Assembly: GCA_963797005.1 (NCBI GenBank)
Contig: CAWCOF010000004.1
Span: 134,407 to 198,406 of the forward strand
DNA from: AWTP1-13 sp963797005
Lineage (GTDB): Bacteria > Pseudomonadota > Alphaproteobacteria > Rhizobiales > Hyphomicrobiaceae
Length of the DNA stretch: 64,000 bases
Reading direction: 5' to 3'
Part shown: in pieces, positions 17,222 through 25,172 of the stretch
How positions within the stretch are numbered: position 1 is the first letter of the stretch
Layout of the letters: each line of letters starts with the position of its first letter
Program-made: the position numbers and the translations under genes
The notes under the pieces: model-generated
Seen by the model: only the letters and a program-made list of their open reading frames with translations
The model's database searches: none
Told to the model about the DNA's origin: nothing

Positions 17222-18478
17222 ATTGTCACGCTGGGGTGCAGGCTCAACGCCTTCGAGTCGGAGGTGATGCGCGGCCATGCGGCAGCCGCCGGGCTAGGCG
17301 ATGCGGTTATCGTCAACACCTGCGCGGTGACCGGCGAAGCCGTGCGCCAGGCGCAGCAGGCCATCCGCAAGCTGCGGCGGGAGAGCCCGCACGCGCGCAT
17401 CGTCGTGACGGGCTGCGCCGCCCAGACCGATCCCGACCGCTTCGCCGCCATGCCCGAGGTCGACCACGTCGTCGGCAATGCCGAGAAGATGCGCGTCGAG
17501 ACATTCCAGGGCTTGAGCGTCGCCGGCAGCCCGCGCGTTGTGGTCAACGACATCATGTCCGTGCGCGAGACCGCTTCCGCGATGATCGAGGGCTTCGGCT
17601 CGCGCGCACGCGCCTACGTGCAGGTCCAGAACGGCTGCGACCACCGCTGCACCTTCTGCATCATTCCCTATGGGCGTGGGCCATCGCGGTCGGTGCCGGC
17701 CGGAGAGGTGGTGGCGCAAATCCGGCGGTTGCTGGAGGCGGGCTGCGTCGAAATCGTGCTGACCGGCGTCGATCTCACCTCCTATGGCGGCGATCTGCCG
17801 GGCGACATGACGCTCGGGCGGCTCGTCGGTCAGATCCTGCGCCACCTGCCGGAGCTCGAGCGCCTGCGCCTTTCCTCCATAGATCAGGTCGAGGCCGATC
17901 CGGACCTGATGCGGGCGATCGCCGAGGAGCCGCGGCTCATGCCGCACCTGCATCTGTCGTTGCAGTCGGGCGACGACATGATCCTGAAGCGCATGAAGCG
18001 GCGGCATTGTCGCGCGGACGCCGTACGCTTCTGCGAGCAGGCGCGGCGGCTGCGGCCGGATCTCGTTTTCGGCGCCGACCTGATCGCGGGCTTTCCGACG
18101 GAGACGGAGGCGATGTTTGGCGGGTCGGTGCAGTTGATCGATGATTGCGGCCTGACGTATCTGCACGTGTTCCCGTTTTCGCCGCGTGCGGGCACGCCGG
18201 CTGCACGCATGCCGCAGGTGGGTCGGGCGGTCGTCAAGGAGCGGGCGGCGCGGCTGAGAAGCAAGGCGCAAACAGCTCTGGCCGGCTACCTGGCCGGTCA
18301 AATCGGGCGGGTGACAGAATTGCTGATCGAGCGAGAGGGAATTGGGCGCATGCCCGGTTTTGCCGAGGTCGCACTTGCCGCGCCGGAACCTCCAGGACGC
18401 CTGGTGCAGGCCCGCGTCACCGCGTCCGACGGCAGACGGTTGCAAGGCGAGCGCATCGCCCCCAGGTGTGCCGCGTGA
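17222..18478 (+). CDS. mtaB: tRNA t6A37 methylthiotransferase MtaB-like, start codon unclear
   Basis: A radical-SAM methylthiotransferase. The N-terminal cluster domain begins with VTLGCRLNAFESEVMR (first Cys codon at 17237), followed by NTCAVT and the GCAAQ Cys. The radical-SAM motif is NGCDHRCTFCIIPYGRGPSRS, and a short TRAM-like tail follows. It adds a methylthio group to t6A at tRNA position 37. No ATG, GTG or TTG is in frame between the stop at 17138 and the GTG at 17264, which lies after the first cluster cysteine. I therefore begin at ATT 17222, where homology begins, though a frameshift or a start lost to the adjacent repeat is equally possible. The 3' end overlaps ftsY. Confidence 0.8.
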   Translation: MVTLGCRLNAFESEVMRGHAAAAGLGDAVIVNTCAVTGEAVRQAQQAIRKLRRESPHARIVVTGCAAQTDPDRFAAMPEVDHVVGNAEKMRVETFQGLSVAGSPRVVVNDIMSVRETASAMIEGFGSRARAYVQVQNGCDHRCTFCIIPYGRGPSRSVPAGEVVAQIRRLLEAGCVEIVLTGVDLTSYGGDLPGDMTLGRLVGQILRHLPELERLRLSSIDQVEADPDLMRAIAEEPRLMPHLHLSLQSGDDMILKRMKRRHCRADAVRFCEQARRLRPDLVFGADLIAGFPTETEAMFGGSVQLIDDCGLTYLHVFPFSPRAGTPAARMPQVGRAVVKERAARLRSKAQTALAGYLAGQIGRVTELLIEREGIGRMPGFAEVALAAPEPPGRLVQARVTASDGRRLQGERIAPRCAA

Positions 18479-19548
18479 GCGACAAGTCGGAAAAGTCCAA
18501 GGGGCTGTTCGGTCTGTTCCGCCGACAGGCGGAGCCTGCCGCGCCGCCGCCGCAAGAGGGTGCCGATGCACCTCAAGCCGCGACCGACGCCGCGGTTGCG
18601 GCGGCACCCGAAGCCGCTGAGCCGCCTCCGGCCAAGCGGGGCTGGCTGCAGCGCCTCAAGGCCGGCCTGACCAAAACCTCTGCCCGGCTGTCGGAGGACA
18701 TCACGGGCCTGTTCACGAAGCGGAAGCTCGATGCGGATACGCTGGAGGATCTGGAGGACCTGCTCATTCAGGCAGACCTGGGCGTCGAGACCGCCATGCG
18801 CATCACCTCGGAGCTGTCCAAGGGCCGCTATCAGAAGGGCATCGCGCCAGAGGATGTGCGCGCGGTGCTGGCGGCCGAGGTAGAGCGCACGCTGGCGCCT
18901 GTCGCCAAGCCGTTGGAGATCGGCGGCGCGCACAAGCCGCACGTGATCCTCGTCGTCGGGGTGAACGGCACCGGCAAGACCACGACCATCGGCAAGCTGG
19001 CGCAAAGGTTCGTGCTGGAGGGTCGCAAGGTCACATTGGCGGCCGGCGACACGTTTCGCGCTGCAGCCATCGATCAGCTCAAGATCTGGGGCACGCGCAC
19101 GGGCGCGGAGGTGGTGGCGGGCTCGGTCGGCGCCGATGCTGCCGGCCTGACGTTCGATGCCCTCAGCCGCGCGCGCGAGAATGGCAGCGATGTGTTGCTT
19201 ATCGACACCGCCGGCCGGCTGCAGAACAAGCAGGCGCTGATGGACGAGCTCGAGAAGGTGATTCGAGTGATCCGCAAGCTCGACCCGAGCGCGCCGCACC
19301 AGGTGCTGCTGGTGCTGGACGCCACCACCGGCCAGAACGCGCTTAACCAAGTCGAGGTTTTCAAAGACAAAGCCGGCGTCACCGGCCTCGTCATGACCAA
19401 GCTCGACGGCACCGCCAGGGGCGGAATCCTGGTCGCAATTTCGGCCAAGTTCGGCCTTCCAGTCCATGCCATCGGCATTGGCGAGGGCGTCGAGGACCTG
19501 GCCGCATTCGATGCGGGAGAATTTGCGCGCGCCATCGCATTGAGCTAG
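18475..19548 (+). CDS. ftsY: signal recognition particle receptor FtsY
   Basis: A 357-residue FtsY: a short Ala/Pro/Glu-rich A domain, the N domain (about residues 50-140) and the GTPase G domain. Motifs are VGVNGTGKTTTIGKLA (G1), DTFRAAAIDQLK, DTAGRLQNK (G3) and TKLDGTARGG (G4/G5). It receives ribosome-SRP complexes at the inner membrane. The GTG start at 18475 overlaps the mtaB TGA in a GTGA, so the two are translationally coupled. Frames extending upstream into mtaB are not used. Confidence 0.95.
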   Translation: MSDKSEKSKGLFGLFRRQAEPAAPPPQEGADAPQAATDAAVAAAPEAAEPPPAKRGWLQRLKAGLTKTSARLSEDITGLFTKRKLDADTLEDLEDLLIQADLGVETAMRITSELSKGRYQKGIAPEDVRAVLAAEVERTLAPVAKPLEIGGAHKPHVILVVGVNGTGKTTTIGKLAQRFVLEGRKVTLAAGDTFRAAAIDQLKIWGTRTGAEVVAGSVGADAAGLTFDALSRARENGSDVLLIDTAGRLQNKQALMDELEKVIRVIRKLDPSAPHQVLLVLDATTGQNALNQVEVFKDKAGVTGLVMTKLDGTARGGILVAISAKFGLPVHAIGIGEGVEDLAAFDAGEFARAIALS

Positions 19549-20265
19549 TTGAGCTACCAGAGTGCAGGGAGGGGCTGGGTCTCGGAAGAGCCGCCTGACA
19601 GCGAGGACGTGGCAATAGAGACGATCAGTTGGCGGCGCCGCCACTTTCCGTTCGACGCGGCGCAGACCGTCAATATCGTGGGCGAGATCGGGCCGCTGTT
19701 CGTGATGTTCACGGTGAACGGCATCGGCGGCATCATTGCCGGCACGTGGGCCCTCATTTTTTCGACCGTTCTGTCGCTCGTCGTGACGCTGTGGGTGCTC
19801 GGCAGGCCGCCGGTGATGCCCTTCATCGCCGGCGCCGCCAGCATCAGCTTCGGCGTGCTGACCATTGTCACCGGCAATGCCATGTGGGTGCAGATCAAGG
19901 TCACCGTGTTCAACGCCCTGGTGGCGCTGGTTCTCTGGCTGGGTCTGAGGTCCGGCCACAATTTCTTCCGTTTCGTCTTCGGCAATACCTTCCACTACAC
20001 GGAAGAGGGCTGGTACAAGCTCACGCGCAATGTGGCGCTGTTTTTCCTCATCACCGCGCTCGTCAATGAAGCTGTGCGGCTGGGTTTCGCGCACACGCAT
20101 TTCTTCGCGCTGAACCGCGATTTCACGGGCCTCGACATTTGGATCCTGTTCAAGCTCTTCGGCGTCATGCCGGGCACGGCGCTGTTCTTCTGGTGGCAGG
20201 TGCGGCTGTTGCACAAGTATCGCTTGCCCCAACCCGCGGCCAACGTCGCGCCGCGAAGCGAGTGA
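19549..20265 (+). CDS. YciB-family (septation protein A) membrane protein, first copy
   Basis: A protein of up to 238 residues with five or six hydrophobic segments and the family traits EIGPLFVMFTVN, MPFIAGAASISFGVLTI, GNTFHYTEEGWYKLTRNVALFFL and WILFKLFGV. The YciB/IspZ family is linked to cell-envelope and septum integrity. The start is uncertain: TTG at 19549 follows the ftsY stop directly, but a GTG at 19609 after GCGAGGA fits the family N-terminus better. It is the first of two tandem paralogues in the dapF-mtaB-ftsY cluster. Confidence 0.85.
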   Translation: MSYQSAGRGWVSEEPPDSEDVAIETISWRRRHFPFDAAQTVNIVGEIGPLFVMFTVNGIGGIIAGTWALIFSTVLSLVVTLWVLGRPPVMPFIAGAASISFGVLTIVTGNAMWVQIKVTVFNALVALVLWLGLRSGHNFFRFVFGNTFHYTEEGWYKLTRNVALFFLITALVNEAVRLGFAHTHFFALNRDFTGLDIWILFKLFGVMPGTALFFWWQVRLLHKYRLPQPAANVAPRSE

Positions 20266-20305
20266 ACGACTGGCCCCGCGGCAGAGCCGGCAGACGAGGA
20301 GCGTG

Positions 20306-20890
20306 ATGAGCGAAGACGTCAAGCAACCGGGCCCCGCGATCGAGACCAGGCACGGACTCAAGCTGCTGATCGAGTACGGGCCGCTGCTGGCGTTCTTCGT
20401 GACGTTCTATATCGGGGGCTTCTTCTGGGCGACCGGCGTCATCATGGTTGCCTCCGTCGCCGCCCTTACCGCCTCCCGTCTGGCGTTCGGCCGCTTCCTG
20501 CCCGTGCCGGTCCTCACGGCCGTGCTGGTGCTGGTCTTTGGCGGGCTGACGCTGTGGCTCGATGACCCGCGTTTCATCAAGTTCAAGCCCACCGCCATCA
20601 ATCTGCTCTTCGCCGGCGTGCTGCTGGTCGGCCTGTGGATGCGCCGTCCGCTGCTGAAGCTGTTGTTGGGGGAGGCCTTCAACCTGACGGAAGAGGGCTG
20701 GCGTCGCCTGACGATCCGCTGGATCGTGTTCTTCGTCGTGCTGGCGGGGATCAACGAGGTCGTCTGGCGGAACTTCTCGGACGCCGTGTGGGTGAACTTC
20801 AAGCTGTTCGGCATTTTGCTATTGACCATAGCCTTTGCCATGGCCCAGGTCGGGCTGATCAAGCGCCACGAAGCCGAGCCGCGCAGCTGA
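20306..20890 (+). CDS. yciB: YciB-family (septation protein A) membrane protein, second copy
   Basis: A 194-residue multi-pass protein. LLIEYGPLLAFFVTFYIGG, KFKPTAINLLFAGVLL, GEAFNLTEEGWRRLTIRW and WVNFKLFGILLLTIAFAMAQ match YciB closely, more so than the first copy. The ATG at 20306 follows a GAGGAGC ribosome site. It probably acts in the inner membrane with the division and elongation machinery. It lies 40 bp after the first copy and ends the operon; the next 360 bp are AT-rich and gene-free. Confidence 0.88.
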   Translation: MSEDVKQPGPAIETRHGLKLLIEYGPLLAFFVTFYIGGFFWATGVIMVASVAALTASRLAFGRFLPVPVLTAVLVLVFGGLTLWLDDPRFIKFKPTAINLLFAGVLLVGLWMRRPLLKLLLGEAFNLTEEGWRRLTIRWIVFFVVLAGINEVVWRNFSDAVWVNFKLFGILLLTIAFAMAQVGLIKRHEAEPRS

Positions 20891-21009
20891 CCGGCTTCGC
20901 GCGATTGCGGAAATGGAAACCCTGCGTCTCGCTTTCTGCGCTGGGCCGATCCGGCAGGACGGCCCTTGATTTCCCGACTCGGCGTCGCTATTTCGCAATC
21001 GTTATCACG

Positions 21010-21165
21010 TAGAATCTATGTCATAAGTACCCGGTCATAAGTGTTTGGTCCGCACAGTGGAACATCTCAACTCCAGATAGAGAATAGGACGCTGCGACTC
21101 GCTTTTTTCGGGAGTAGCGGGCGGTTCTGTCACATGCGGTCTTATATAAGAGTAGTATACTTCGA
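21010..21165. promoter_or_regulatory. AT-rich leader of the MarR gene with repeated and palindromic sites
   Basis: The nonamer GTCATAAGT occurs twice, at 21020-21028 and 21034-21042, 14 bp apart. Further on are the perfect palindromes CTTATATAAG (21141-21150) and AGTATACT (21154-21161). The stretch is clearly richer in A and T than its surroundings. MarR proteins usually bind AT-rich palindromes in their own promoters, so these are candidate operators. This is inference only. Confidence 0.4.
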
Positions 21166-21254
21166 GTCGCCCTCCGAGAGACCATCGTCGTGCGTGGGTC
21201 GCCGTCTGAGGCCGTGGCGTCGACTGAGCCCGCACGAGAAAATCCGAAAGAGCG

Positions 21255-21722
21255 ATGAAACGCGACACGAATCTGGACCGACTGCATCGGTCACCGATCC
21301 ATCTTCTGCATCGCGCCGGCCAGTGTGCAGGAGATATCTTTCACGCAGAGATGAAGGACGGCGATCTCACCCCTCGCCAGCTCGCCGTGCTCATGACGGT
21401 GGCGCAGAATGAGGGGTTGAGCCAGACCGGACTTGTCGACCGCACGGGCATCGATCGCTCGACGCTCGCCGACATAGTCCGGCGCATGCAGCGCAAGGGC
21501 CTGCTGCAGCGCCGCCGCACGAAGGAAGACGCTCGCGCCTATGCCGTGAAGCTGACCGACGAAGGGCGGCGGGTGCTGCGGGTCGCCGAGCCGCTGTCGA
21601 GGCGCGTCGACGACCGCATCCTCGATGTGCTACCGGCGAAGCAGCGCGACCAGTTCGTCAACGACTTGCTGACGATCGTCGATGCGCTGCAGAAGCTGTC
21701 GTCCACCGACGGCAAGCGCTAG
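21255..21722 (+). CDS. MarR-family transcriptional regulator
   Basis: A 155-residue winged-helix protein. The core runs from LTPRQLAVLMTVAQNEGLSQ through the recognition helix TGIDRSTLADIVRRMQRKGLL to the wing RRRTKEDARAYAVKLTDEGRR, the classic MarR layout with dimerisation helices at both ends. No Cys is placed for redox sensing in the core. It stands alone between the yciB operon and asd, behind 360 bp of AT-rich DNA with palindromes that could be its operator. The regulated genes cannot be told from the sequence. Confidence 0.88.
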   Translation: MKRDTNLDRLHRSPIHLLHRAGQCAGDIFHAEMKDGDLTPRQLAVLMTVAQNEGLSQTGLVDRTGIDRSTLADIVRRMQRKGLLQRRRTKEDARAYAVKLTDEGRRVLRVAEPLSRRVDDRILDVLPAKQRDQFVNDLLTIVDALQKLSSTDGKR

Positions 21723-21726
21723 ATGT

Positions 21727-21860
21727 GAGGATCGTTTCTGATCGAAGCGCTTCGCTTCGATCAGAAACGCGAACCCTGCTCTCAAATCCATGACGTAGGG
21801 CAGGATTCACGCGTCAGCCATCACGCCGCAGCTGAGATTCAATCCGAAGCGACCCTGCTC
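21727..21860. repeat. AGAGCAGGATCG-type intergenic repeat, diverged copy
   Basis: A palindromic first half (GATCGTTTCTGATCGAAGC mirrored by GCTTCGATCAGAAACG) is followed by a GCAGGATTCACGC...GAAGCGACCCTGCTC second half. The layout is the same as at 9295-9442, with more differences. It starts four bases after the MarR stop codon. Confidence 0.7.
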
Positions 21861-21891
21861 CGGCCGGGCGGAACCGAGAGGCGGCGCTCGC

Positions 21892-22920
21892 TTACGCCGC
21901 CTTGCGCAGCAGCTTGCGGTTGATCAGCACCTCGGCGATCTGCACGGTATTCAGGGCAGCGCCCTTGCGCAGGTTGTCGGAGACGACCCACATCGCCAAG
22001 CCGTTCTCGACCGTGGCATCCTCGCGGATGCGGCTGATGTAGGTGGCGTCCTCGCCGGTCGCCTCGATCGGCGTGATGTAGCCGCCGGGCTCGTGCTTGT
22101 CGATGACGAGACAGCCGGGCGCCTCGCGCAGCAGGTCGCGCGCCTCATCCGCCGTGATCGGCTGCTCGAACTCGATGTTCACCGCCTCGCTGTGGCCCAC
22201 GAACACCGGCACGCGCACGCACGTCGCCACCACCTTGATCTTGGGATCGAGGATCTTCTTGGTCTCGGCCACCATCTTCCATTCCTCGCGCGTGTAGCCG
22301 TCCTCCATGAAGGCGTCGATGTGAGGAATGCAGTTGAAGGCGATCTCCTTGGAGAACTTCTTGGGCTCGAATTCCTGGCCGGGCACGTACTTGCCGCGGG
22401 TCTGCGACCACAGCTCGTCCATCGCCTCCTTGCCGGCGCCGGAGACGGACTGGTAGGTGGCGACCACCACGCGCTTGATCTTGGCGCGATCGTGCAGGGG
22501 CTTCAGCGCCACCACCAGCTGCGCCGTGGAGCAGTTGGGATTGGCGATGATGTTCTTCTTCCTGTAGCCCGCCACCGCGTCGGCGTTCACCTCCGGCACG
22601 ATCAGCGGCACGTCCTGGTCGTAGCGCCAGGCCGAGGAGTTGTCGATGACGACGGCGCCCTTGGTGGCAATGCGCGGCGACCACTCCTTGGAGACGGTGC
22701 CGCCGGCCGACATCAAGCAGAAGTCGACTTTGGCGAAGTCGAAGGTTTCCAGGTCCTTGCACTTGAGGGTCTTGTCGCCGAAAGAGACGTCCACGCCGAT
22801 CGAGCGGCGCGAGGCGAGCGCGTACACCTCGTTCACGGGGAAGTGGCGCTCGCTCAGGATCGACAGCATTTCGCGGCCCACGTTGCCCGTGGCGCCGACG
22901 ATGGCGACGTTATAGGTCAT
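21892..22920 (-). CDS. asd: aspartate-semialdehyde dehydrogenase
   Basis: A 342-residue Asd. The N-terminal VAIVGATGNVGREML binds NADP, and IIANPNCSTAQLV near residue 130 holds the catalytic cysteine. YQSVSGAGKEAMDEL and the later VPVFVGHSEAVNIEF segment are also typical. The enzyme reduces aspartyl phosphate to the semialdehyde, the branch to lysine, diaminopimelate, threonine and methionine. It is a single gene, convergent with marR and divergent from the small secreted-protein gene at 23120. Confidence 0.96.
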   Translation of the reverse strand: MTYNVAIVGATGNVGREMLSILSERHFPVNEVYALASRRSIGVDVSFGDKTLKCKDLETFDFAKVDFCLMSAGGTVSKEWSPRIATKGAVVIDNSSAWRYDQDVPLIVPEVNADAVAGYRKKNIIANPNCSTAQLVVALKPLHDRAKIKRVVVATYQSVSGAGKEAMDELWSQTRGKYVPGQEFEPKKFSKEIAFNCIPHIDAFMEDGYTREEWKMVAETKKILDPKIKVVATCVRVPVFVGHSEAVNIEFEQPITADEARDLLREAPGCLVIDKHEPGGYITPIEATGEDATYISRIREDATVENGLAMWVVSDNLRKGAALNTVQIAEVLINRKLLRKAA

Positions 22921-23119
22921 GGCTCTCTGCTCAAGTCTCGTCCGCTCAACGCCCAGGTGCGCGCGGTTTTGCGCGCGGCTTCAAGTGTAGCGCGCTTTTA
23001 CATGCGGGGGCTGCCGCTGTCCACGTTCTGTGCAAGTTTCGTCCCGGCCAGGCCACATTAATTTGTTTACCTTTGCCAAGTGGTGAACGCGCGCCAACAG
23101 TGCTTCGAGGAACGTGGCC

Positions 23120-23590
23120 ATGGCGGTCGGAAGGGCTCTGGCAACGCTTGCTGCTGCGGCCGGCTGCGTGCTGCTCGGCGCGGCCTCGCCGGTTCCCGCG
23201 GCAGCGCCGCCCTGGATGAGCGAGCCGGCCATGCGCGAGGCGTTCATCGGCAGGACGCTCGACGGCCACTATGGCAACGGCGTCGCCTGGACGGAGGCCT
23301 ACCTCGCCGACGGCCGGCTCGAGTACCGTGAGGGCGCGCGCCGGGCGACCGGCCGCTGGCATTTCCGCGGCACCCATGTGTTCTGCACTTTTTATGATCC
23401 GACGGAGCGGTTCGCCGGCGGCTGCTGGAACACGCTCAAGGTCAGTGCCAACTGCTACGAATTCTATCTGGCAGACTTGATCCCCCGGGACGTCGAGGGG
23501 GCGGATCTCGGGGGATGGCTGCTGCGCTGGAATGCGCGCGCCTGGCGGCGGGACGCACCTTCGACCTGCCAGGAGAAGCCGAGCGTCTGA
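23120..23590 (+). CDS. small secreted protein, unknown
   Basis: A 156-residue protein from the ATG at 23120, with a clear Sec signal peptide (ALATLAAAAGCVLLGAASPVPAAA). The mature part has four or five cysteines, aromatic residues and segments such as GRTLDGHYGNGVAWTEAYL and GTHVFCTFYDP, which look like a lipocalin-like or enzyme-inhibitor beta fold seen in other rhizobial secreted proteins. I cannot name a family. It is divergent from asd and lies 108 bp upstream of the aldehyde dehydrogenase. Confidence 0.65.
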   Translation: MAVGRALATLAAAAGCVLLGAASPVPAAAPPWMSEPAMREAFIGRTLDGHYGNGVAWTEAYLADGRLEYREGARRATGRWHFRGTHVFCTFYDPTERFAGGCWNTLKVSANCYEFYLADLIPRDVEGADLGGWLLRWNARAWRRDAPSTCQEKPSV

Positions 23591-23624
23591 CAGTCGGCAG
23601 AACCGCGCGAAGCCACGAATCCCC

Positions 23625-23654
23625 TTGCCTAGAGGACTGGAACTGTCGTTATAC
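23625..23654 (+). promoter_or_regulatory. possible sigma-70 promoter of the aldehyde dehydrogenase gene
   Basis: TTGCCT at 23625-23630 and TTATAC at 23649-23654 are separated by 18 bp and lie about 45 bp before the ATG at 23699. The boxes match the consensus moderately well. An AAAGGA ribosome site follows near 23685. There is no terminator between this promoter and the upstream gene. Confidence 0.35.
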
Positions 23655-23698
23655 GGGCAGCCCCCTTCCCCATCCGCAACTTCTAAAGGAATGACAGA

Positions 23699-25129
23699 AT
23701 GTACACATCGCTCGAGCATTACATCGACGGCAACTGGGTGAAGCCGACCGGATCCAAGAAGCAGGACGTGGTGAACCCGTCCACCAGCAAGGCCATCGGC
23801 GAGCTGGGGCATGTCTCCAAGGGCGACCTCGACAAGGCGCTGGCCGCCGTCGACAAGGGCTTCAAGACGTGGCGCAAGGTGTCGGCCTTCGAACGGGGCA
23901 AGATCATGCGCAAGGCGGCGGACATGCTGCGCACCCGCGCCGACGAGATCGCCAAGGTGCTCACCCTGGAGCAGGGCAAGGTCCTCGCCGAAGCCAAGAT
24001 GGAGGTGCTGAGCGGCGCCGACATCATCGACTGGTATGCGGGCGAGGGGCAGCGCTCCTACGGCCGCATCATCCCCGCGCGCGCCGACGGTGTGCGCAAC
24101 CTGGTGATGATGGAGCCGATCGGCCCCGTCGCCGGCTTCTCGCCGTGGAACTTCCCCATCACCCAGGCCGTACGCAAGCTCTCTGCGGCGCTGGCGGCCG
24201 GCTGCTCGATGATCATCAAGTGTCCCGAGGAGACGCCGGGCTCCCCCATCGGCCTCATCAAATGCTTCCACGATGCGGGCGTGCCGCCGGGCGTGATCAA
24301 TCTCGTCTATGGCGTGCCGGCCGAGATCTCGGAGTATCTCATTCCGCACCCGATCATCCGCAAGGTCTCCTTCACCGGCTCTGTGCCGGTCGGCAAGCAT
24401 CTCAATGCGCTCGCCGCCAGCCACATGAAGCGCGCCACCATGGAGCTCGGCGGCCACTCGCCGGTGCTCGTGTTCGACGACGCCGACGTAGAGGGCGCGG
24501 CCAAGCTCATGGGCGCCTTCAAGTATCGCAACGCCGGCCAGGTGTGCGTGTCGCCGACCCGCTTCTTCGTGCACGACAAGGTCTACGACAGCTTCGTCGG
24601 CAAGTTCATCGACATCGCCAAGGGAACCAAGGTCGGCGACGGCCTCGATCCCGATACGCGGATGGGCCCGCTCGCCAATCCGCGCCGGGTCAATGCCATC
24701 GAGGCGTTCGTGACCGACGCCCAGGAGAAGGGCGCCAAGGTCCAGGCCGGCGGCAAGCGCATCGGCAACCAGGGCAACTTCTTCGAGCCCACCGTGCTCA
24801 CCGACGTGCCCGAGAGCGCCCGCATCATGAGCGAGGAGCCGTTCGGCCCCGTTGCCGTGATGCTGCGCTTCAAGGAGACGGACGAGATGCTGACCCGGGC
24901 CAACAAGCTTCCCTTCGGGCTCGCCAGCTACGCCTTCACCAAGGACGCCAAGACGGCGACCAAGGTGGCGGACGCCCTGGAGGCCGGCATGGTCACCATC
25001 AACCACTTCGGCATCGCGCTGCCCGAGACGCCGTTCGGCGGCATCAAGGACTCAGGGTTTGGCCACGAGGGCGGCATCGAGGGCCTGCAGGCCTACATGC
25101 AGACCAAGTTCGTCAGCCACCTGGGCTGA
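23699..25129 (+). CDS. NAD(P)-dependent succinate-semialdehyde dehydrogenase-like protein
   Basis: A 476-residue aldehyde dehydrogenase. Catalytic Glu249 lies in TMELGGHSP and nucleophile Cys283 in NAGQVCVSPTRF. The cofactor region FSPWNFPITQAVRKLSAAL and FTGSVPVGKHL are standard. The overall pattern (HYIDGNWV start, SYGRIIPA, DSGFGHEGGIEGLQ end) is closest to succinate-semialdehyde dehydrogenases of the GabD type. The exact aldehyde cannot be fixed from sequence. It is convergent with the class V aminotransferase; a 12-bp perfect palindrome lies between the two stop codons. Confidence 0.88.
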   Translation: MYTSLEHYIDGNWVKPTGSKKQDVVNPSTSKAIGELGHVSKGDLDKALAAVDKGFKTWRKVSAFERGKIMRKAADMLRTRADEIAKVLTLEQGKVLAEAKMEVLSGADIIDWYAGEGQRSYGRIIPARADGVRNLVMMEPIGPVAGFSPWNFPITQAVRKLSAALAAGCSMIIKCPEETPGSPIGLIKCFHDAGVPPGVINLVYGVPAEISEYLIPHPIIRKVSFTGSVPVGKHLNALAASHMKRATMELGGHSPVLVFDDADVEGAAKLMGAFKYRNAGQVCVSPTRFFVHDKVYDSFVGKFIDIAKGTKVGDGLDPDTRMGPLANPRRVNAIEAFVTDAQEKGAKVQAGGKRIGNQGNFFEPTVLTDVPESARIMSEEPFGPVAVMLRFKETDEMLTRANKLPFGLASYAFTKDAKTATKVADALEAGMVTINHFGIALPETPFGGIKDSGFGHEGGIEGLQAYMQTKFVSHLG

Positions 25130-25140
25130 TCTCGATCTCT

Positions 25141-25167
25141 GGGGTCAGACCCGCAGGGTCTGACCCC
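25141..25167. terminator. 12-bp perfect palindrome between convergent genes
   Basis: GGGGTCAGACCC (25141-25152) and GGGTCTGACCCC (25156-25167) pair perfectly around a 3-nt loop, in the 43-bp gap between two convergent stop codons. No U-run follows on either strand, so it may be a repeated extragenic palindrome acting as a two-way transcription block rather than a classic terminator. Confidence 0.55.
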
Positions 25168-25172
25168 ACGTA

